A stretch of 64,000 bases of DNA from Nemertoderma westbladi (GCA_032718475.1 JAUCBJ010004497.1:49415-113414); one strand, 5' to 3'; numbered from the stretch's first letter, positions 1-13,000 are shown. Notes: generated by a model not told the origin, from the sequence alone. Program-made: numbers and translations.

Positions 1-780
1 TATTTATCAGTATTTTAATTAATGTAACTTAAAGAAATTGAGCCTTATTCGAATAAATTTTACATGGGCATTTTGGACCTATACCGCCACTGCTTGGCTC
101 TTTGGAAGTGTATTTCCGTAAAGCTCTATTGTATGGCTCTAGACCAACCCAAAGCAACATAAGTATGTGAACACAGAATTCCATTCCCCATTCATTTCAA
201 TGGTAGCCAACTTGTCTTTCTTGTATTGGGGGTAGACCACTGGTTAGCTTTCTGCTATTGTGTTATTCAAAGATAGCGGCAGGAATAAAGAGAAATACCG
301 ACCTCACTAATGGGCTGTTCCTTCAGGTCAGCTTAAGTTACAGTGTGAATGTTCAAGGGCGCCGCCAGTGGCCAGTCCACTCTGTCGTTATTGTGGCTTT
401 ATGAATGGAGTTCCTTTAGTAGTTTCAAACGCTTTCATTCTATCTGCGTGCAAGAAGATGGGAGTTGAGTTGGGGTTGCGGTTGAGTGTGGGTGGAGTGA
501 TTGACAGGTTGTTGGAAGTTGTCTGATTCTGTTTGAAACTGTCTGAATCTGTTTGAAACTGTCTGAATCTGTTTGAAGTTGTTGGACTGTTGGAGTTTGT
601 CTGAAAGTGTTTGAAGCTGTTGGATCCGATCGGTTCAGATCGGATCCGATGGCACTCTGTTGGTGAGCTGGACTGTATATTTGCCTATTATATAGATATT
701 TATATGATTTTCTAAGTGTATAATACAAAATCCCAATATTTTATCAACTCTTAGGTAAAATACGATAGGAAAAACATACG
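1..780. other. Unassigned DNA with a short 20-bp minisatellite
   Basis: I recognise no gene here. At about 521-620 a unit of roughly 20 bp (GTCTGAATCTGTTTGAAACT and variants) repeats three to four times, and the theme continues in degenerate form to about 620. The minus-strand reading frame across this repeat is low complexity and looks incidental. Confidence 0.5.
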
Positions 781-783
781 AAA

Positions 784-1078
784 TTGTTTTCGTATCGTAT
801 CTTGGATTTTTCGTATCGTATCTTAAACATTGGTTTGTATCGTATCGTATCGTATCGTATCGTATCGTATCGTATCGTATCGTATCGTATTGTCGTATCG
901 TATCGTATCGTATCGTATCGTATCGTATCGTATCGTATCGTATCGTATCGTATCGTATCGTATCGTATCGTATCGTATCGTATCGTATCGTATCCTAAAC
1001 ATTGGTTTGTATCGTATCGTATCGTATCGTATCGTATCGTATCGTATCGTATCGTATCGTATCGTATCGTATCGTATT
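784..1078. repeat. (CGTAT)n pentanucleotide microsatellite
   Basis: About 290 bp of nearly pure CGTAT repeats. The array is interrupted twice by the same short spacer (TAAACATTGGTTTGTA, near 823-838 and 995-1010), which indicates that segments of the array were duplicated together with the spacer. The overlapping plus-strand frames are only the translation of the repeat. Confidence 0.95.
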
Positions 1079-1916
1079 CTGTCTCTGCTTAAAAGTTATA
1101 TAGCTGTAATCCCCGTACCCAATTTCATTATAGTTTTTAATTAGTTCAAGTGATTTGCTTGAAGAAATGTGTTTTTAATTGATCTAAACGTAATTAATTT
1201 ATTAAAATGGCCCGTCTCCAGCTATAGCTCCCTCCTTCGTTGGCATACTAGCTATTGGCTATTAGTTGGAACCAGTCCAAATCTCATCACTATTAGGCAA
1301 CGCGTAATTACATCTATAGGACATAGGCAAGGCCGGCACTACTAGTGTAAAGTGACTAATAAGCCAGCTTGCTTATTATTTATTTATCTAGCAAAATGAT
1401 TCCCTGGAGTCAAGGATGTTTACGTTACGTTACATTACTGTATTACGTTACGTTACGGTTGAAAAACTGAACTTTTTACGTTACGATATTACATTGCGGA
1501 ATAATTTCTAAATTACATTACGTTACTGAATTCCGAAAAAAATAATTGCGTATTACCGAAAATACCGTAACGTAATAACCGGTTCAGATTCCATAGGACC
1601 ACAAAGAGATATTTAAAGTTTATCCTATTTTTGTCTGAAAATCGGAAAATTATAGTTTCAATGTTTTGAAATTGCAAATTAACTTAACATAAAAATAACT
1701 TTAAATTGGTAGAACGGCTTGGCTTGTGTTGTAATAGGTTGTCATAATAAGACATACAGGTAGCGGTAGCCCTGTAGGTAGGCCTACCATACCTACCTAC
1801 TGTCCTGTAAATCTATGATCTATACCATTACAGCATACTGCGTTATTATAGGCTACAGCTGGTAGAGCAGAGACTCAGTATAAATAGTTCAGTCAGTAGC
1901 CCTAGTTAGCTTAACA

Positions 1917-2112
1917 TTAATTAAAACTTAATGTTTAATTAAAACTTAATGTTTAATTAAAACTTAATGTTTAATTAAAACTTAATGTTTAATTAAAACT
2001 TAATGTTTAATTAAAACTTAATGTTTAATTAAAACTTAATGTTTAATTAAAACTTAATGTTTAATTAAAACTTAATGTTTAATTAAAACTTAATGTTTAA
2101 TTAAAACTTAAT
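1917..2112. repeat. 18-bp tandem repeat
   Basis: The unit TTAATTAAAACTTAATGT is repeated about eleven times almost without change, inside the hAT-like element. The near-perfect copies suggest recent expansion. Confidence 0.95.
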
Positions 2113-2223
2113 TTAACTATAAATTAATTATTAATTAAAACTTCAACATAAATAACTGGAGAAGCCAGGAAGCTGGCTATAAGGATACCGTGTACTGATA
2201 AACAAAACCGGATAGTACTAGAT

Positions 2224-3083
2224 CGTGACAACAGTCGAAAACAGGCGAAAACAAGCGAAAACAGGCGAAAACAGTTGGAATTTAGAGAAAACAGTCGAAA
2301 ACAGTTAGATCGTTTAAAAATAATCATCCATGCATCCAGGTGAAAATAGAAATTGAGGTTAACTAGGTGTAATAATAGATTTAAAATTTAGTGGCATTTA
2401 TAATATCGCTAACTTAAGATGACGTACCCATGTACAATAACACTGCTCATATTAGTGCCCGTACTGCCGTACCGGTACCTGTTGCAGTTACTGTGTCCGT
2501 ACCGGTTGGGAAGTACCATATTGAATTTATTATTATTGCAGAGATGCACTTTATTGATTGTTATACAGTAGTACTGTAGTAGTAGCTAGTACAGTAGGCA
2601 GGCCTAAGTTGAACTCCATGTCTGTAAGAACGATACTAGGTACGTAAAATACATAGCACATAGGCCTATTTCATTTCCAGCAATAAATAATTTTGTTTGT
2701 TCTGATAATGGCGAAACCGCTGGAAGCGAAGATACCGAAACTTCGTACTTCCACATCTTCTTCTATCGGTGCCGGTACGGGTGCCGGTACAATTGACTCA
2801 CTGAATACTCTACTCTGTAGGCTTACTGCCGCACTGGAGTAATCCATAATCAACGGGTAATCAGTGTTATTGTACATGGGTTATGGGTAAAACGTCATCT
2901 TAAGTTAGCGACATTATAAATGCCACTAAATTTTAAATGTATTATTACACCAAGTTAACTTCAATATCTATTTTCACCTGGATGCATGGATGATTATTTT
3001 TAAACGATCTAACTGTTTTCGTCTGTTTTCCCTACATTTCAACTGTTTTCCCTTGTTTTCGCCTGTTTTCGATTGTTGTCACA
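2224..3083. repeat. Large inverted repeat (fold-back core of the hAT-like element)
   Basis: The arms at about 2224-2445 and 2862-3083 are reverse complements of each other over some 220 bp with modest divergence, separated by about 415 bp. The outer part of each arm carries a 10-bp minisatellite (CGAAAACAGG and relatives). The arrangement resembles a fold-back element nested in, or recruited by, the surrounding hAT-like element. I see no separate target duplication for the core. Confidence 0.8.
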
Positions 3084-3361
3084 ATGTATCCAACAAAATA
3101 ACTAAAAAAAAAAAAAATTATATTGAATAACTAGAACGTTCAAGTAAAAGTTTTTTTTCGAAAGATTTACTTTTTTGTCCAAAATGATTGCTTGGTAGAT
3201 AAAACAAATATTACGCTATTACGTTACGGTTTACGGCAAAAATATACAGTAATATTACGTTACGGTATTGAAAAAGCTATTACGTTACGGAAAAATATTG
3301 AGCTACACGGTATTCCTGAAAAGATACCGCAACGTAACGTAATAACATCCTTGCCTGGAGT

Positions 3362-4341
3362 ATTTAATCATATTCTTTAGAATCATTAGCTGAATAATTT
3401 ATTTGAGGTGTTGACCTTATAAATTAATATTTCAGTATCAATACTATCGGCATAAGGTAAGTTTTAATAATTTTTACATATTTGGTTGCCTCCACACCTA
3501 AAAATATATTACTTTTAAAACACAAATTTCCTGTTAATACCTCTGCCTTTCATTAATCCTCTGTGCTCCTTTGGTTTGGGGTGCGTGGTGCAGATTAAGA
3601 GATTTATTCTTATTGGCAGTTTGATTAAATTTCTTAAGTACCGATTTTGGGATAGAATTGCTCAATTTGAATCTGTGTCTGATAACTCAGCCTCGTGCTA
3701 CGCGAAAGCCCCACGAACGTGTAATAATCCGTATTTAAAATGTTTAGAGCTAATCTGTTTAATGTATGTGTTTGTATAGGTGTTGTTGGTTGGTTAAGGA
3801 GCCTTTATTGTTTCTCGGCGTGTTAATTTGCATAAAATATTTTCCTGGAATAATGCGGCAGTATTTGAAAATTAAATAAAGTCTCATAAATCTAAAATGA
3901 AGTAGCTAACTTATAGTGTTGGTGTTGGTAGTTTCAGCTTAGTATTGGCAAAGATGCACAGGACATGGTCTGGCCAATTTGCTACAGTCAATGTTAGACC
4001 ACGTTACCACGTTAGACCATGTTACACAGTCAATGTAACTGCAGATGACACCAACAAGTGGTGGACCTACTAAAAGCTCACCCTTGGACTGGCAATCATG
4101 GTGCTGTAACTGTCCCGACACCCAACTCATTAACAAAACACCATACTGTTAAATATGGTTGTCGTCGTAATTAATTCATTGGTCTGGCCATCAGTGGAGG
4201 ATGGAGTAATCGGAAAGCAAGTGGCCCACTGGCGTCGTCCAATTCCTGGTTGTCTGCCTATCATTTCTTCTACTCGAGGATGAGAAGTCTGCTGCTTGAC
4301 CTTACCCATTCTGGCACAAACCTTCTACAGAGAAGGCCAGA
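3362..4341. other. Unassigned DNA
   Basis: No coding exon, RNA gene or repeat family is recognised. The short open frames at 3576-3779 and 3939-4136 have no recognisable domain. The stretch ends where the 76-bp satellite begins. Confidence 0.4.
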
Positions 4342-7127
4342 TGGTGAATGTCAGACTGGAGAGACCCTGACTACAACTCTCCAGTTGGCTAGCATCCCAC
4401 CTCGGTTCTCACAACGCCGGTGAATGTCAGACAGGAGAGACCCAGACTACATCTCCCCAGTTGGCCAGCATCCCAACGCGGCCCTTACAACTCCGGTCAA
4501 TGTCAGACAGGAGAGACCCAGACTACATCCCTCTAGTTGGCCAGCATCCCACCTCGGCTCTCACAACCCCGGTGAATGTCAGACAGGAGAGACCCAGACT
4601 ACATCTCCCCAGTTGGCCAGCATCCCAACGCGGCCCTTACAACTCCGGTGAATGTCAGACAGGAGAGACCCTGACTACAACTCTCCAGTTGGCTAGCATC
4701 CCACCTCGGCTCTCACAACCCCGGTGAATGTCAGACAGGAGAGACCCAGACTACATCTCCCCAGTTGGCCAGCATCCCAACGCGGCCCTTACAACTCCGA
4801 TGAATGTCAGACAGGAAAGACCCAGACTACATCCCTCTAGTTGGCCAGCATCCCACCTCGTCCCTCACAACCCCGGTCAATGTCAGACAGGAGAGACCCA
4901 GACTACATCTCTCTAGTTGGCCAGCATCCCACCTCGGCCCTCACAACCCCGGTGAATGTTAGACAGGAGAGACACAGACCACATCTCTCTAGTTGGCCAG
5001 CATCCCACCGCGGCCCTAACAACCCCGGTGAATGTCAGACAGGAGAGACCCAGACTACATCCCTCTAGTTGGCCATCATCCCACCTCGGCCCTCACAACC
5101 CCGCTCAATATCAGACAGGAGAGACCCAGACTACATCTCCCCAGTTGGCCAGCATCCCACCGCGGCCCTCACAACCCCGGTAAATGTCAGACAGGAGAGA
5201 CCCAGACTACATCTCCCCAGTTTGCCAGCATCCCACCGCGGCCCTCACAACCCCGGTGAATGTCAGACAGGAGAGACCTTGACTAAATCTTTCCAGTTGG
5301 CCAGCATCCCACCGCGGCCCTCACAACCCCGGTGAATGTCAGACAGTAGAGACCCAGACTACATCTCCCCAGTAGGCCGGCATCCCACCTCGGCCCTCAC
5401 AACCCCGGTGAATGTCAGACAGGAGAGACCCAGACTACATCTCCCCAGTTGGCCAGCATCCCACCGCGGCCCTCACAACCCCGGTGAATGTCAGACAGTA
5501 GAGACCCAGGCTACATCTCCCCAGTAGGCCGGCATCCCACCTCGGCACTCACAACCCCGGTGAATGTCAGACAGGAGAGACCCAGACTACATCTCCCCAG
5601 TTGGCCAGCATCCCACCGCGGCCCTCACAACCCCGGTGAATGTCGGACAGGAGAGACCCAGACTACATCTCCCCAGTTGGCCAGCATCCCACTGCGGCCC
5701 TCACAACCCCGGTGAATGTCAGACAGGAGAGACCCAGACTACATCTCTCCAGTTTGCCAGCATCCCACCACGGCCCTCACAACCTCGGTCAATGTCAGAC
5801 AGGAGAGACCCAGACTACATCTCCCCAGTTGGCCAGCATCCCACCGCGGCCCTCACAACCCCGGTGAATGTCAGACAGGAGAGACCTTGACTAAATCTTT
5901 CCAGTTGGCCAGCATCCCACCGCGGCCCTCACAACCCCGGTGAATGTCAGACAGTAGAGACCCAGACTACATCTCCCCAGTAGGCCGGCATCCCACCTCG
6001 GCCCTCACAACCCCGGTGAATGTCAGACAGGAGAGACCCAGACTACATCTCCCCAGTTGGCCAGCATCCCACCGCGGCCCTCACAACCCCGGTGAATGTC
6101 GGACAGGAGAGACCCAGACTACATCTCCCCAGTTGGCCAGCATCCCACCGCGGCCCTCACAACCCCGGTGAATGTCAGACAGGAGAGACCCAGACTACAT
6201 CTCTCCAGTTTGCCAGCATCCCACCACAGCCCTCACAACCTCGGTCAATGTCAGACAGGAGAGACCCAGACTACATCTACCCAGTAGGCCAGCATCCCAC
6301 CGCGGCCCTCACAACCCCGGTGAATGTCGGACAGGAGAGACCCAGACTACATCTCCCCAGTAGGCCGGCATTCCACCTCGGCCCTCACAACCCCGGTGAA
6401 TGTCAGACAGGAGAGACCCAGACTACATCTCCCCAGTTGGCCAGCATCCCACCGCGGCCCTCACAACCCCGGTGAATGTCGGACAGGAGAGACCCAGACT
6501 ACATCTCCCCAGTTGGCCAGCATCTCAACGCGGCCCGTACAACACTGGTGAATGTCAGACAGGAGAGATACAGACTACATCTCCCCAGTAGGCCGGCATC
6601 CCACCTTGGCCCTAACAACCCCGGTGAATGTCAGACAGGAGAGACCCAGACTACATCTCCCCAGTAGGCCGGCATCCTACCTCGGCCCTCACAACCCCGG
6701 TGAATGTCAGACAGGAGAGACCCAGACTACATCTCCCCAGTAGGCCGGCATCCTACCTCGGCCCTCACAACCCCGGTGAATGTCAGACAGGAGAGACCCA
6801 GACTACATCTCCCCAGTAGGCCGGCATCCTACCTCGGCCCTCACAACCCCGGTGAATGTCAGACAGGAGAGACGCAGAATACATCTCCCCAGTTGGCCAG
6901 CATCTCAATGCGGCCCGTACAACCCCGGTGAATGTCAGACAGGAGAGACCCAGACTACATCTCCCTAGTAGGCCGGCATCCCACCTCGGCCCTCACAACC
7001 CCGGTGAATGTCAGACAGGAGAGACCCAGACTACATCTCCCCAGTAGGCCGGCATCCTACCTCGGCCCTCACAACCCCGGTGAATGTCAGACAGGAGAGA
7101 CCCAGACTACATCTCCCCAGTTGGCCA
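4342..7127. repeat. 76-bp satellite array (about 37 units)
   Basis: Units of 76 bp, each with a GTGAATGTCAGACAGGAGAG block followed by a CAGCATCCCACC block, repeat head to tail. Variants such as TTGGCCAGC/TAGGCCGGC and CCACCTCGG/CCACCGCGG alternate over several units, so higher-order units have spread. Because 76 is not a multiple of three, every frame is open for only about 60 to 150 codons; these frames are not genes. The array is cut at 7127 by a TIR element and one more unit is found at 27093. Confidence 0.97.
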
Positions 7128-8646
7128 TAGTATGCAGCAAAATTAGCCCGTGAGAAAGCTACGCCCGCATCAAATCTTCGCCTTCAAAATGACCAACTAT
7201 CATCCGGCTGAAACTTTGCCCGCGGGCAATCATCGCCCATGAGCAAACATCGCCCACTAAACAATGATTTTTTGGTTAGAAAAAGCCGTCTCTAATTGAA
7301 GAGACAGCAACAATACCTGCAATATCCTACTGTAAAGTTTGTGAATCAAATCATAAATCCGACCTTCTCACCAAAACAGTAAACTCTAAGTAAGCGAATA
7401 TATTGCAGTATCGATCTCTTATAACCGGTGAGGCAGAAAACAGTCTACGAGCAGACAAACTTCGATAAAACAAATCCCGCGCAGCGAATCCTAAAATCAG
7501 GCTGACTCACTGACGGACTAAGGGGCTCGTATACTTTGCCGCGGTGTGATTTATATGGTTGGGCAAAGGGACGCTAGCTAGGTATAGAGCAGATTTGGAG
7601 ATGTCTAACTAGCGGGCAAAGCACAGTACGGACAAAAGTTAATTTTATATATTTTGAGGTGTAAATAATTTCTAACGCGCGTGTGTTAATTCTGAACGGT
7701 CAAAACAGTTTTGCTCCTTCACATATATAATTACTGGGTACGGTGTGCATTTTACGAATATTCTAATTTTGCAACTTGTAGGTCCAATACTCACGAATGA
7801 TAAGGTTCCTTCCCCTCTTGCGTATTTCCAGGACTCAAATTCAGGCATAAGGTTAATGCTACGCCCAGAATTCGGCAATTTTAGGTACCAGGTCCCTGAT
7901 ACTAAGAAGAGATGTGTTAGTTTACTACTGTAGGCGTACAGGTACTAATAGCTATCCTGGCTCCTATCTAGAATTTTAGTCACCCAGGTAGTCCGGGTAA
8001 CTTCCTATTAGGGCGTTGGCGGGGACACGGTAGATGTTAGTATATCCCTGATAGCCTCAATTTATTTGCGCCTAGCGTAAACTGCCCTACCGCCTGAACG
8101 GTACAATCCCAATTCAGGTGAAAACACAGCAACCCCCCTAGCCTACAAGTTCTGATGTAATGGACACTGTCGTACTGCAAATAGTCACAGACGCACCTGT
8201 ACTTAGCAAGAGTTAAGCGTACAGTTTGCTGCACCCTAACCAATGTGTATGCCTTGTACCGGTGTGCCTACGTCCTATCTGCGTACTAGTATCTGCCTGC
8301 GCTCTCTCCTCCCCCCCCCCGTAGGAATGTGAAGGTCTACTGTGGGTTTTCCTGAATCAAGACAGTACAGTCCCTATGATGTAATTTTGGGCTTACAGCG
8401 TGTCACTACGTCTACCTTTTGATCTTTTGGTCTTACACTTAGGTAGCAAGGATCGAACGCTGTCTAACCTTTCAGGCGATGGGCGAATAACTCAAAATGG
8501 TATTGCGGGTTGTCTCTCGTCTACATTCCCGTGATGTTCCCGTTCATTGCTGCGGCCCGATCTCTAGCCGGCCATCCTGTCCCTGAGTTTGTTCACCGTA
8601 GTGAAACCATAGTAAAACAGATAGAAAACTGAGGGAATATTCTGAC

Positions 8647-8652
8647 TTTATT
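8647..8652 (-). terminator. AATAAA polyadenylation signal in the 3' LTR
   Basis: AATAAA on the minus strand, about 120 bases after the TATA box. This would set a short R region of around 100 bases and leave a long U5. Confidence 0.55.
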
Positions 8653-8766
8653 ACAGAAGATACAATTATAATACAATGTAATCTGAGAATAAACTAAGCA
8701 CGACAGAATAAATCTGAGAAGTATAGATTGAAATATAAGATTGAATAACTAATGAACAAATCGCAC

Positions 8767-8775
8767 CTTTATATA
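8767..8775 (-). promoter_or_regulatory. TATA box of the 3' LTR
   Basis: TATATAAAG on the minus strand, about 415 bases into the LTR. In the 3' LTR it would drive only outward transcription into the TIR element and satellite. The same box in the 5' LTR is the promoter that matters for the element. Confidence 0.6.
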
Positions 8776-8993
8776 GCAAATTTGTGCCGCAATCAATCGA
8801 GAAAATTCTCGATTGTTCTATGGGTTCTAACGAGGTTTTAAAGATAGCTATTGGTCCAGCTAATATATAACTTACACGACATTGGTTACAATCAAATAAC
8901 TACAGTCTCATTGGTACAGACAAATGCAATTAATTTGTAGCGGTTAATTTAAATGAGTTGAAATTCTGCACAAAAAATAATTCGCACTTACTA

Positions 8994-9051
8994 GGATTCG
9001 AACTCGATACCTACTACACATATAATTTCCAACGCTCTACCAACTGAGCTA
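8994..9051 (-). other. tRNA-like A-box/B-box module in U3 of the 3' LTR
   Basis: On the minus strand TAGCTCAGTTGG (9051-9040) matches a pol III A box and AGTTCGAATCC (9004-8994) matches a B box, with tRNA-like spacing. The D arm (GCTC...GAGC) can pair, but the acceptor, anticodon and T stems do not pair well, so this is not a functional tRNA gene. The identical copy lies in the 5' LTR and a diverged copy in the LTR at the right edge of the window. Confidence 0.65.
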
Positions 9052-9184
9052 CTGAACCACTTGACCGATAGATGCACAAATGATAGGACCAATACGAATG
9101 AGAACTCAAAGCAATCTTTACAAAGTTAATCCGAATAAAATAAAATTTTGAAAATCCACGGCATTTAGGGAATATAATTCTATA

Positions 9185-10088
9185 CCGCTCCATGAAAACA
9201 GGATATTATCGTGCATAAAATATACGGTTTTCACCAATAATCAATCAAACTATAGAATACTTAGGGCGTACTTACATATTTACAATTAAGTTTCAAACAA
9301 TACTTCCTTTCTACGTAATGATTCGATACAAAATTAATTACAAATTCAAACTTTACGTATTTAAGGCTTTACTAAGTAAGTACAATATAAATCTAAATTA
9401 AATTCACCAATATAAATCTATTGCATCTCAATATTGCATAAATTCAAACAATTACAAATACAAATAAATGAAAACAATAAGAAAGGCTCGCAAGTCTTCC
9501 ATCTACTATTGCATCTCAAATATTGCATAAATTCAAGTAATTACAAATACTTTCGTACCTAAATGTAGATTGCATAAGTTTGGAATAATTACAAATATGA
9601 GTCTTTCTGAGCACAAAATTTTCTGTCTATAAAACTTTCTCTTTAGGTACAAATACTGCTTATAAAATATAAATTGCATAATATTCGGAACAATACAAAT
9701 TGCATAAGTTTGGAATAATATAAATTGTATAAGTTCGGAATAATTACAAATATAAATATAAATTCTTACAAATATAAACTCTCTTTGGGTAGTCTTACTA
9801 AATATAGATATAAACTGCATAAGTTTAGAATAATATAAACCTTTGCATCTCAAATATGAAACATAAATCTTTCAAATATAAGTTCCTTCTAAACTTTCTA
9901 AATTGCATAAATTCGGAACAATACAAATTGCATAAGTTTGGAATAAGCACAAATATAAAATATAAGTTTTTACTAAATATGAGTCCCTTTCAGAATACAA
10001 AACTTTCTAAATATAAAACATATAATTCAAATAAATCACAAATCCTAAGAAAGGCTAACGAGTCTTCCGTCTACCCTTGCCCTCCCTT
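9185..10088 (-). other. A/T-rich repetitive 3' untranslated region of the BEL/Pao element
   Basis: Between the second ORF and the 3' LTR. From about 9411 to 10025 a degenerate unit of about 30-35 bp recurs many times, built on TTGCATAAGTTTGGAATAA and ACAAATATAAA as read on the plus strand. Two copies of the 17-nt element motif lie here (9484-9500 and 10052-10068), the second about 20 bases past the stop codon of the second ORF. The plus-strand frame at 9856-10314 is the antisense of this repeat and of the ORF's 3' end. Confidence 0.7.
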
Positions 10089-13000
10089 TTATCGTTTAGT
10101 TGATCGAGCCCTGCCGCGTCCTCGAAAACTGCGCACAGGTGACTTTGCTCGCGATATGGGACTTGTGGGGCGAGTCACTGGTTTACTTGGGACGTTGAGA
10201 GACGGTGCAACTATTTCCTCGCAAATTCGTCTATTTGGCATCCCAAAACCTCGACCGATTCCTCGTGACCGATCAGTCGTCACTACAGTTGGTAGAACGT
10301 CTGGGAACGCGTGAGAAGCGGACGACGCAGACCCGAGAGTAGCTTGCGCCCCCTGTTGATCAGCTGGTGTATGTCCCGATCCTCCTACTGGTTCTCTTGG
10401 AAGTGATACCGTATCCCGAGTAACTCGAATGGTCGGCTCTACTCCCTTGCGTTCTTCTACATTAATAATTTTCTTCAATTGTTGGCCCACTTTCTGGACC
10501 CGTATGATCCTACCCTGTCCGTCCTCCCGAGGGTGACGTGCAGACGGCGCAACCGGAGTGGCTGGTATATTCGTCGCCTCTAGGACCTCTTCTTCCTCGA
10601 ATACGCTCGCTCGTATACGTTTGTGGTAAAACGCGGCTCGGTACGCCCATGCGACGGTTAACCAAGCTCCCTTGTTCCGCTTTTCAGTTCGGAAACGATC
10701 GAATTCACCATACGTAATCCGATTAATGACTTTCTGAAAATTCCACGTGTTTTTGTTATCCGGGTGAATCTGTAACAGATATTCGCGCACCACTCGGAAT
10801 CCGCTGTCGTGGGGCAAAATATCGACAACCTCGATAAGTTCGTCATATTGAGGCATAGCGGAGATGTATCCTTCCGACATCATCGTCTGGGGATTTACCG
10901 CCCAAAATCCGAGATGCACTCTCATCGGAAACCGTCTTCTCTGTGCCGATACATGTTCGTCGGCTAAATCCTCCCACTCATCAAATAACTTCCTCACAAG
11001 TTTTACAGATTCGTGTTCATAAGGTATATCTCTCAGTTGGCATTCAGATGCTCGATGTCCCTTTATATTGCAGTAAGTACATTGAGCCATAAATCTCCAG
11101 CAAGTATAAAAGGTATGAGACCCTTGATCCCCACACCATCCACAGATTAGCTGAGTCGTAGTAATGTGCTTTCCACTGCACTTTGCCATATGATGTCCAG
11201 CGACGCCACATTTGCTACACATCGTATTAGCAGGGTACCACACTCGTTCGTATATAAGATCTCCAATCGGTCGAGCGCTTCCTCCCATACTATAATCGTA
11301 ATCATCTGGGTCTATGGGTTGGTAGGTTTCTGAAGGTTGTATACAAACTATAGCATCTGTTGCTTCAAGTTGTCGAATCTCCGTCTGAGATTTCTTCGGG
11401 AGGTTCCTTTCTATCTCAAGAAGTTCCTCTAAAGGATCGTCGGCGATCGTAGTAGTTACGTTGAAATCATCACCGAGGTGACCGATAGGCGCGCGCGTCT
11501 GCCGTGATTCATCCGTAATTTCCACAATACGTTCTCCTTCATAGGGTAACAATGTAAACATAGATGGTCTTTCGATAAGAGATCCCGCACAGCGAAGATA
11601 CACGTCTCGAAATATGCTAAATCCTGCTCGAGTAAAGGCATTACACTGAGCGTCGGAGTTGTAGAAGGGTTCAAGGAATCGTCTAAACACGTCGGTACGA
11701 ATTCTCCCTTCCATGTAGAACGTATGATCTTCTCCGAGACAAAGTGGATGTCTTTTGAGAGTCCGAGACACAATGTCGGCGATTAGGCAAACATTCACTG
11801 ACGACTCTATCGCTAAATAATATTGTAAGACCGCTCTTGGAGGTGACGTAATAGCCCAATACACGCATCCTCTCCATTTAAGCTGTGATTCAAACTCACT
11901 CATATCTGGAGTATCACCTTCTCCATAAGTTTCAATATACTTGTTCCTTTTACCTTCCTTATAATCCCAATTGAATAACAGGTAGGAAATGTATCCAGTT
12001 CCAGTCTTCTGAGTATTATACTCACGAAAATATCCCTGTTCTATAGACCACAGAATAAGAGGTCGAGTGTCGACGTATGGTGTCGGTAGTCGGTCATCGC
12101 TGTCCGTCATGCCGGCGAAGTCGCTAATTAAATCCTCCCTTACTCCTGATCCAACCTTTACAACAGTTTTATCTAAAATCATGTTTCTTACCATCTTCGG
12201 TAGCATTCTAGCGTCAATATTACAAGCTTGGTCCATCTTCTTTACTATATCGGTGATAAGATGGTGTCGCTTTGTATTCGCTGGAGGTATCGGCATTCGT
12301 TTGTCGCTCCTCTGTCTACTGAAAACGTGCAGGACTCCGTCCGCCGCTCTAATCTGTATAGTCTTAGAAGTCAAACTCTGCTGATGACTGCCGCCCTCGT
12401 TATCGTAAAACATATAACCGTTTTCCTGAAACGATCTAAACGTCCTAGTCCATTCATCCAACAATTCTTCCGAAGGTTGCCAAATCTTCTCTATATCCTT
12501 ATCCTCATCGAAACGAATAACCTTACCTCGCCAATCTGCGGCAATATCTGTATCCGACTCGAAGGTTCCGATTCCAATCCATAAACGAATCGTCTTGGTT
12601 AGATATCCTTTCAGATTACTCGGAGCTATGTCGGCACCAGCTCTATCCAGTTCCTTAAAATCTTGGATATGAGGTGGAACGTTGTTCACGACCTTTTGAG
12701 TAATATGTCTACGTAAATCATATATCTTACTCATATCGCTGAAAACAACTGCAGGAAGAAACTCCAAGTTTGAAATGATTTCTGGATGATCCACGATGGG
12801 TATTTCGTACGTCGTATCCTGTCGGACTGGTATACTAATAGGGAAATTGAGTGTCGTACTCAATGGTTTCGTAGCTGAAGTACTATACGGTTGCATTTCT
12901 CTTGGTCTCTCCGGGGATGCAATCTGTAATCTCTGAATAACGTTTTGAGCAAAGTTTATGCTCTCGAAAACTTCCGGTGTCATCTCCTTAGCTGAAGTTT

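Larger units (their letters stand above)
1403..3361. mobile_element. hAT-like non-autonomous DNA transposon with 8-bp TSD
   Basis: The element runs from 1411 to 3353 and is flanked by the 8-bp direct repeat CCTGGAGT (1403-1410 and 3354-3361). Its ends are inverted repeats beginning CAAGGATGTT followed by degenerate TTACG/ACGTTAC repeats (1411-1580 and about 3200-3353). An 8-bp duplication with terminal CA-type inverted repeats is characteristic of the hAT superfamily. No transposase can be read inside, so it is non-autonomous. The interior holds an 18-bp tandem repeat and a large fold-back structure. The superfamily assignment is an inference from the TSD length and the TIR. Confidence 0.75.
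7292..9184 (-). repeat. 3' LTR of the BEL/Pao element (1893 bp)
   Basis: This is a direct repeat of 24981-26872 at an offset of 17,689, changing to 17,688 after a poly(C) run of ten here against nine in the other copy. In element sense it begins TATAGAATTA and ends TTCAATTAG, not the usual TG...CA. The TATA box and polyadenylation signal lie in the first quarter, so the U5 part is about 1.3 kb. A short purine-rich stretch (GGAGCGG on the minus strand) adjoins it at 9185-9191 and may be the polypurine tract. Confidence 0.95.

Noticed and set aside
784-1144. ORFs of 102 and 104 aa (SYRIV repeats)
   Set aside because: Translation of the CGTAT microsatellite.
4342-7127. CRISPR-like regular repeats
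   Set aside because: Tandem head-to-tail satellite with no unique spacers, in a genome with introns and retrotransposons.
4424-7153. Some twenty ORFs of 62-151 aa
   Set aside because: All are overlapping readings of the 76-bp satellite in rotating frames.
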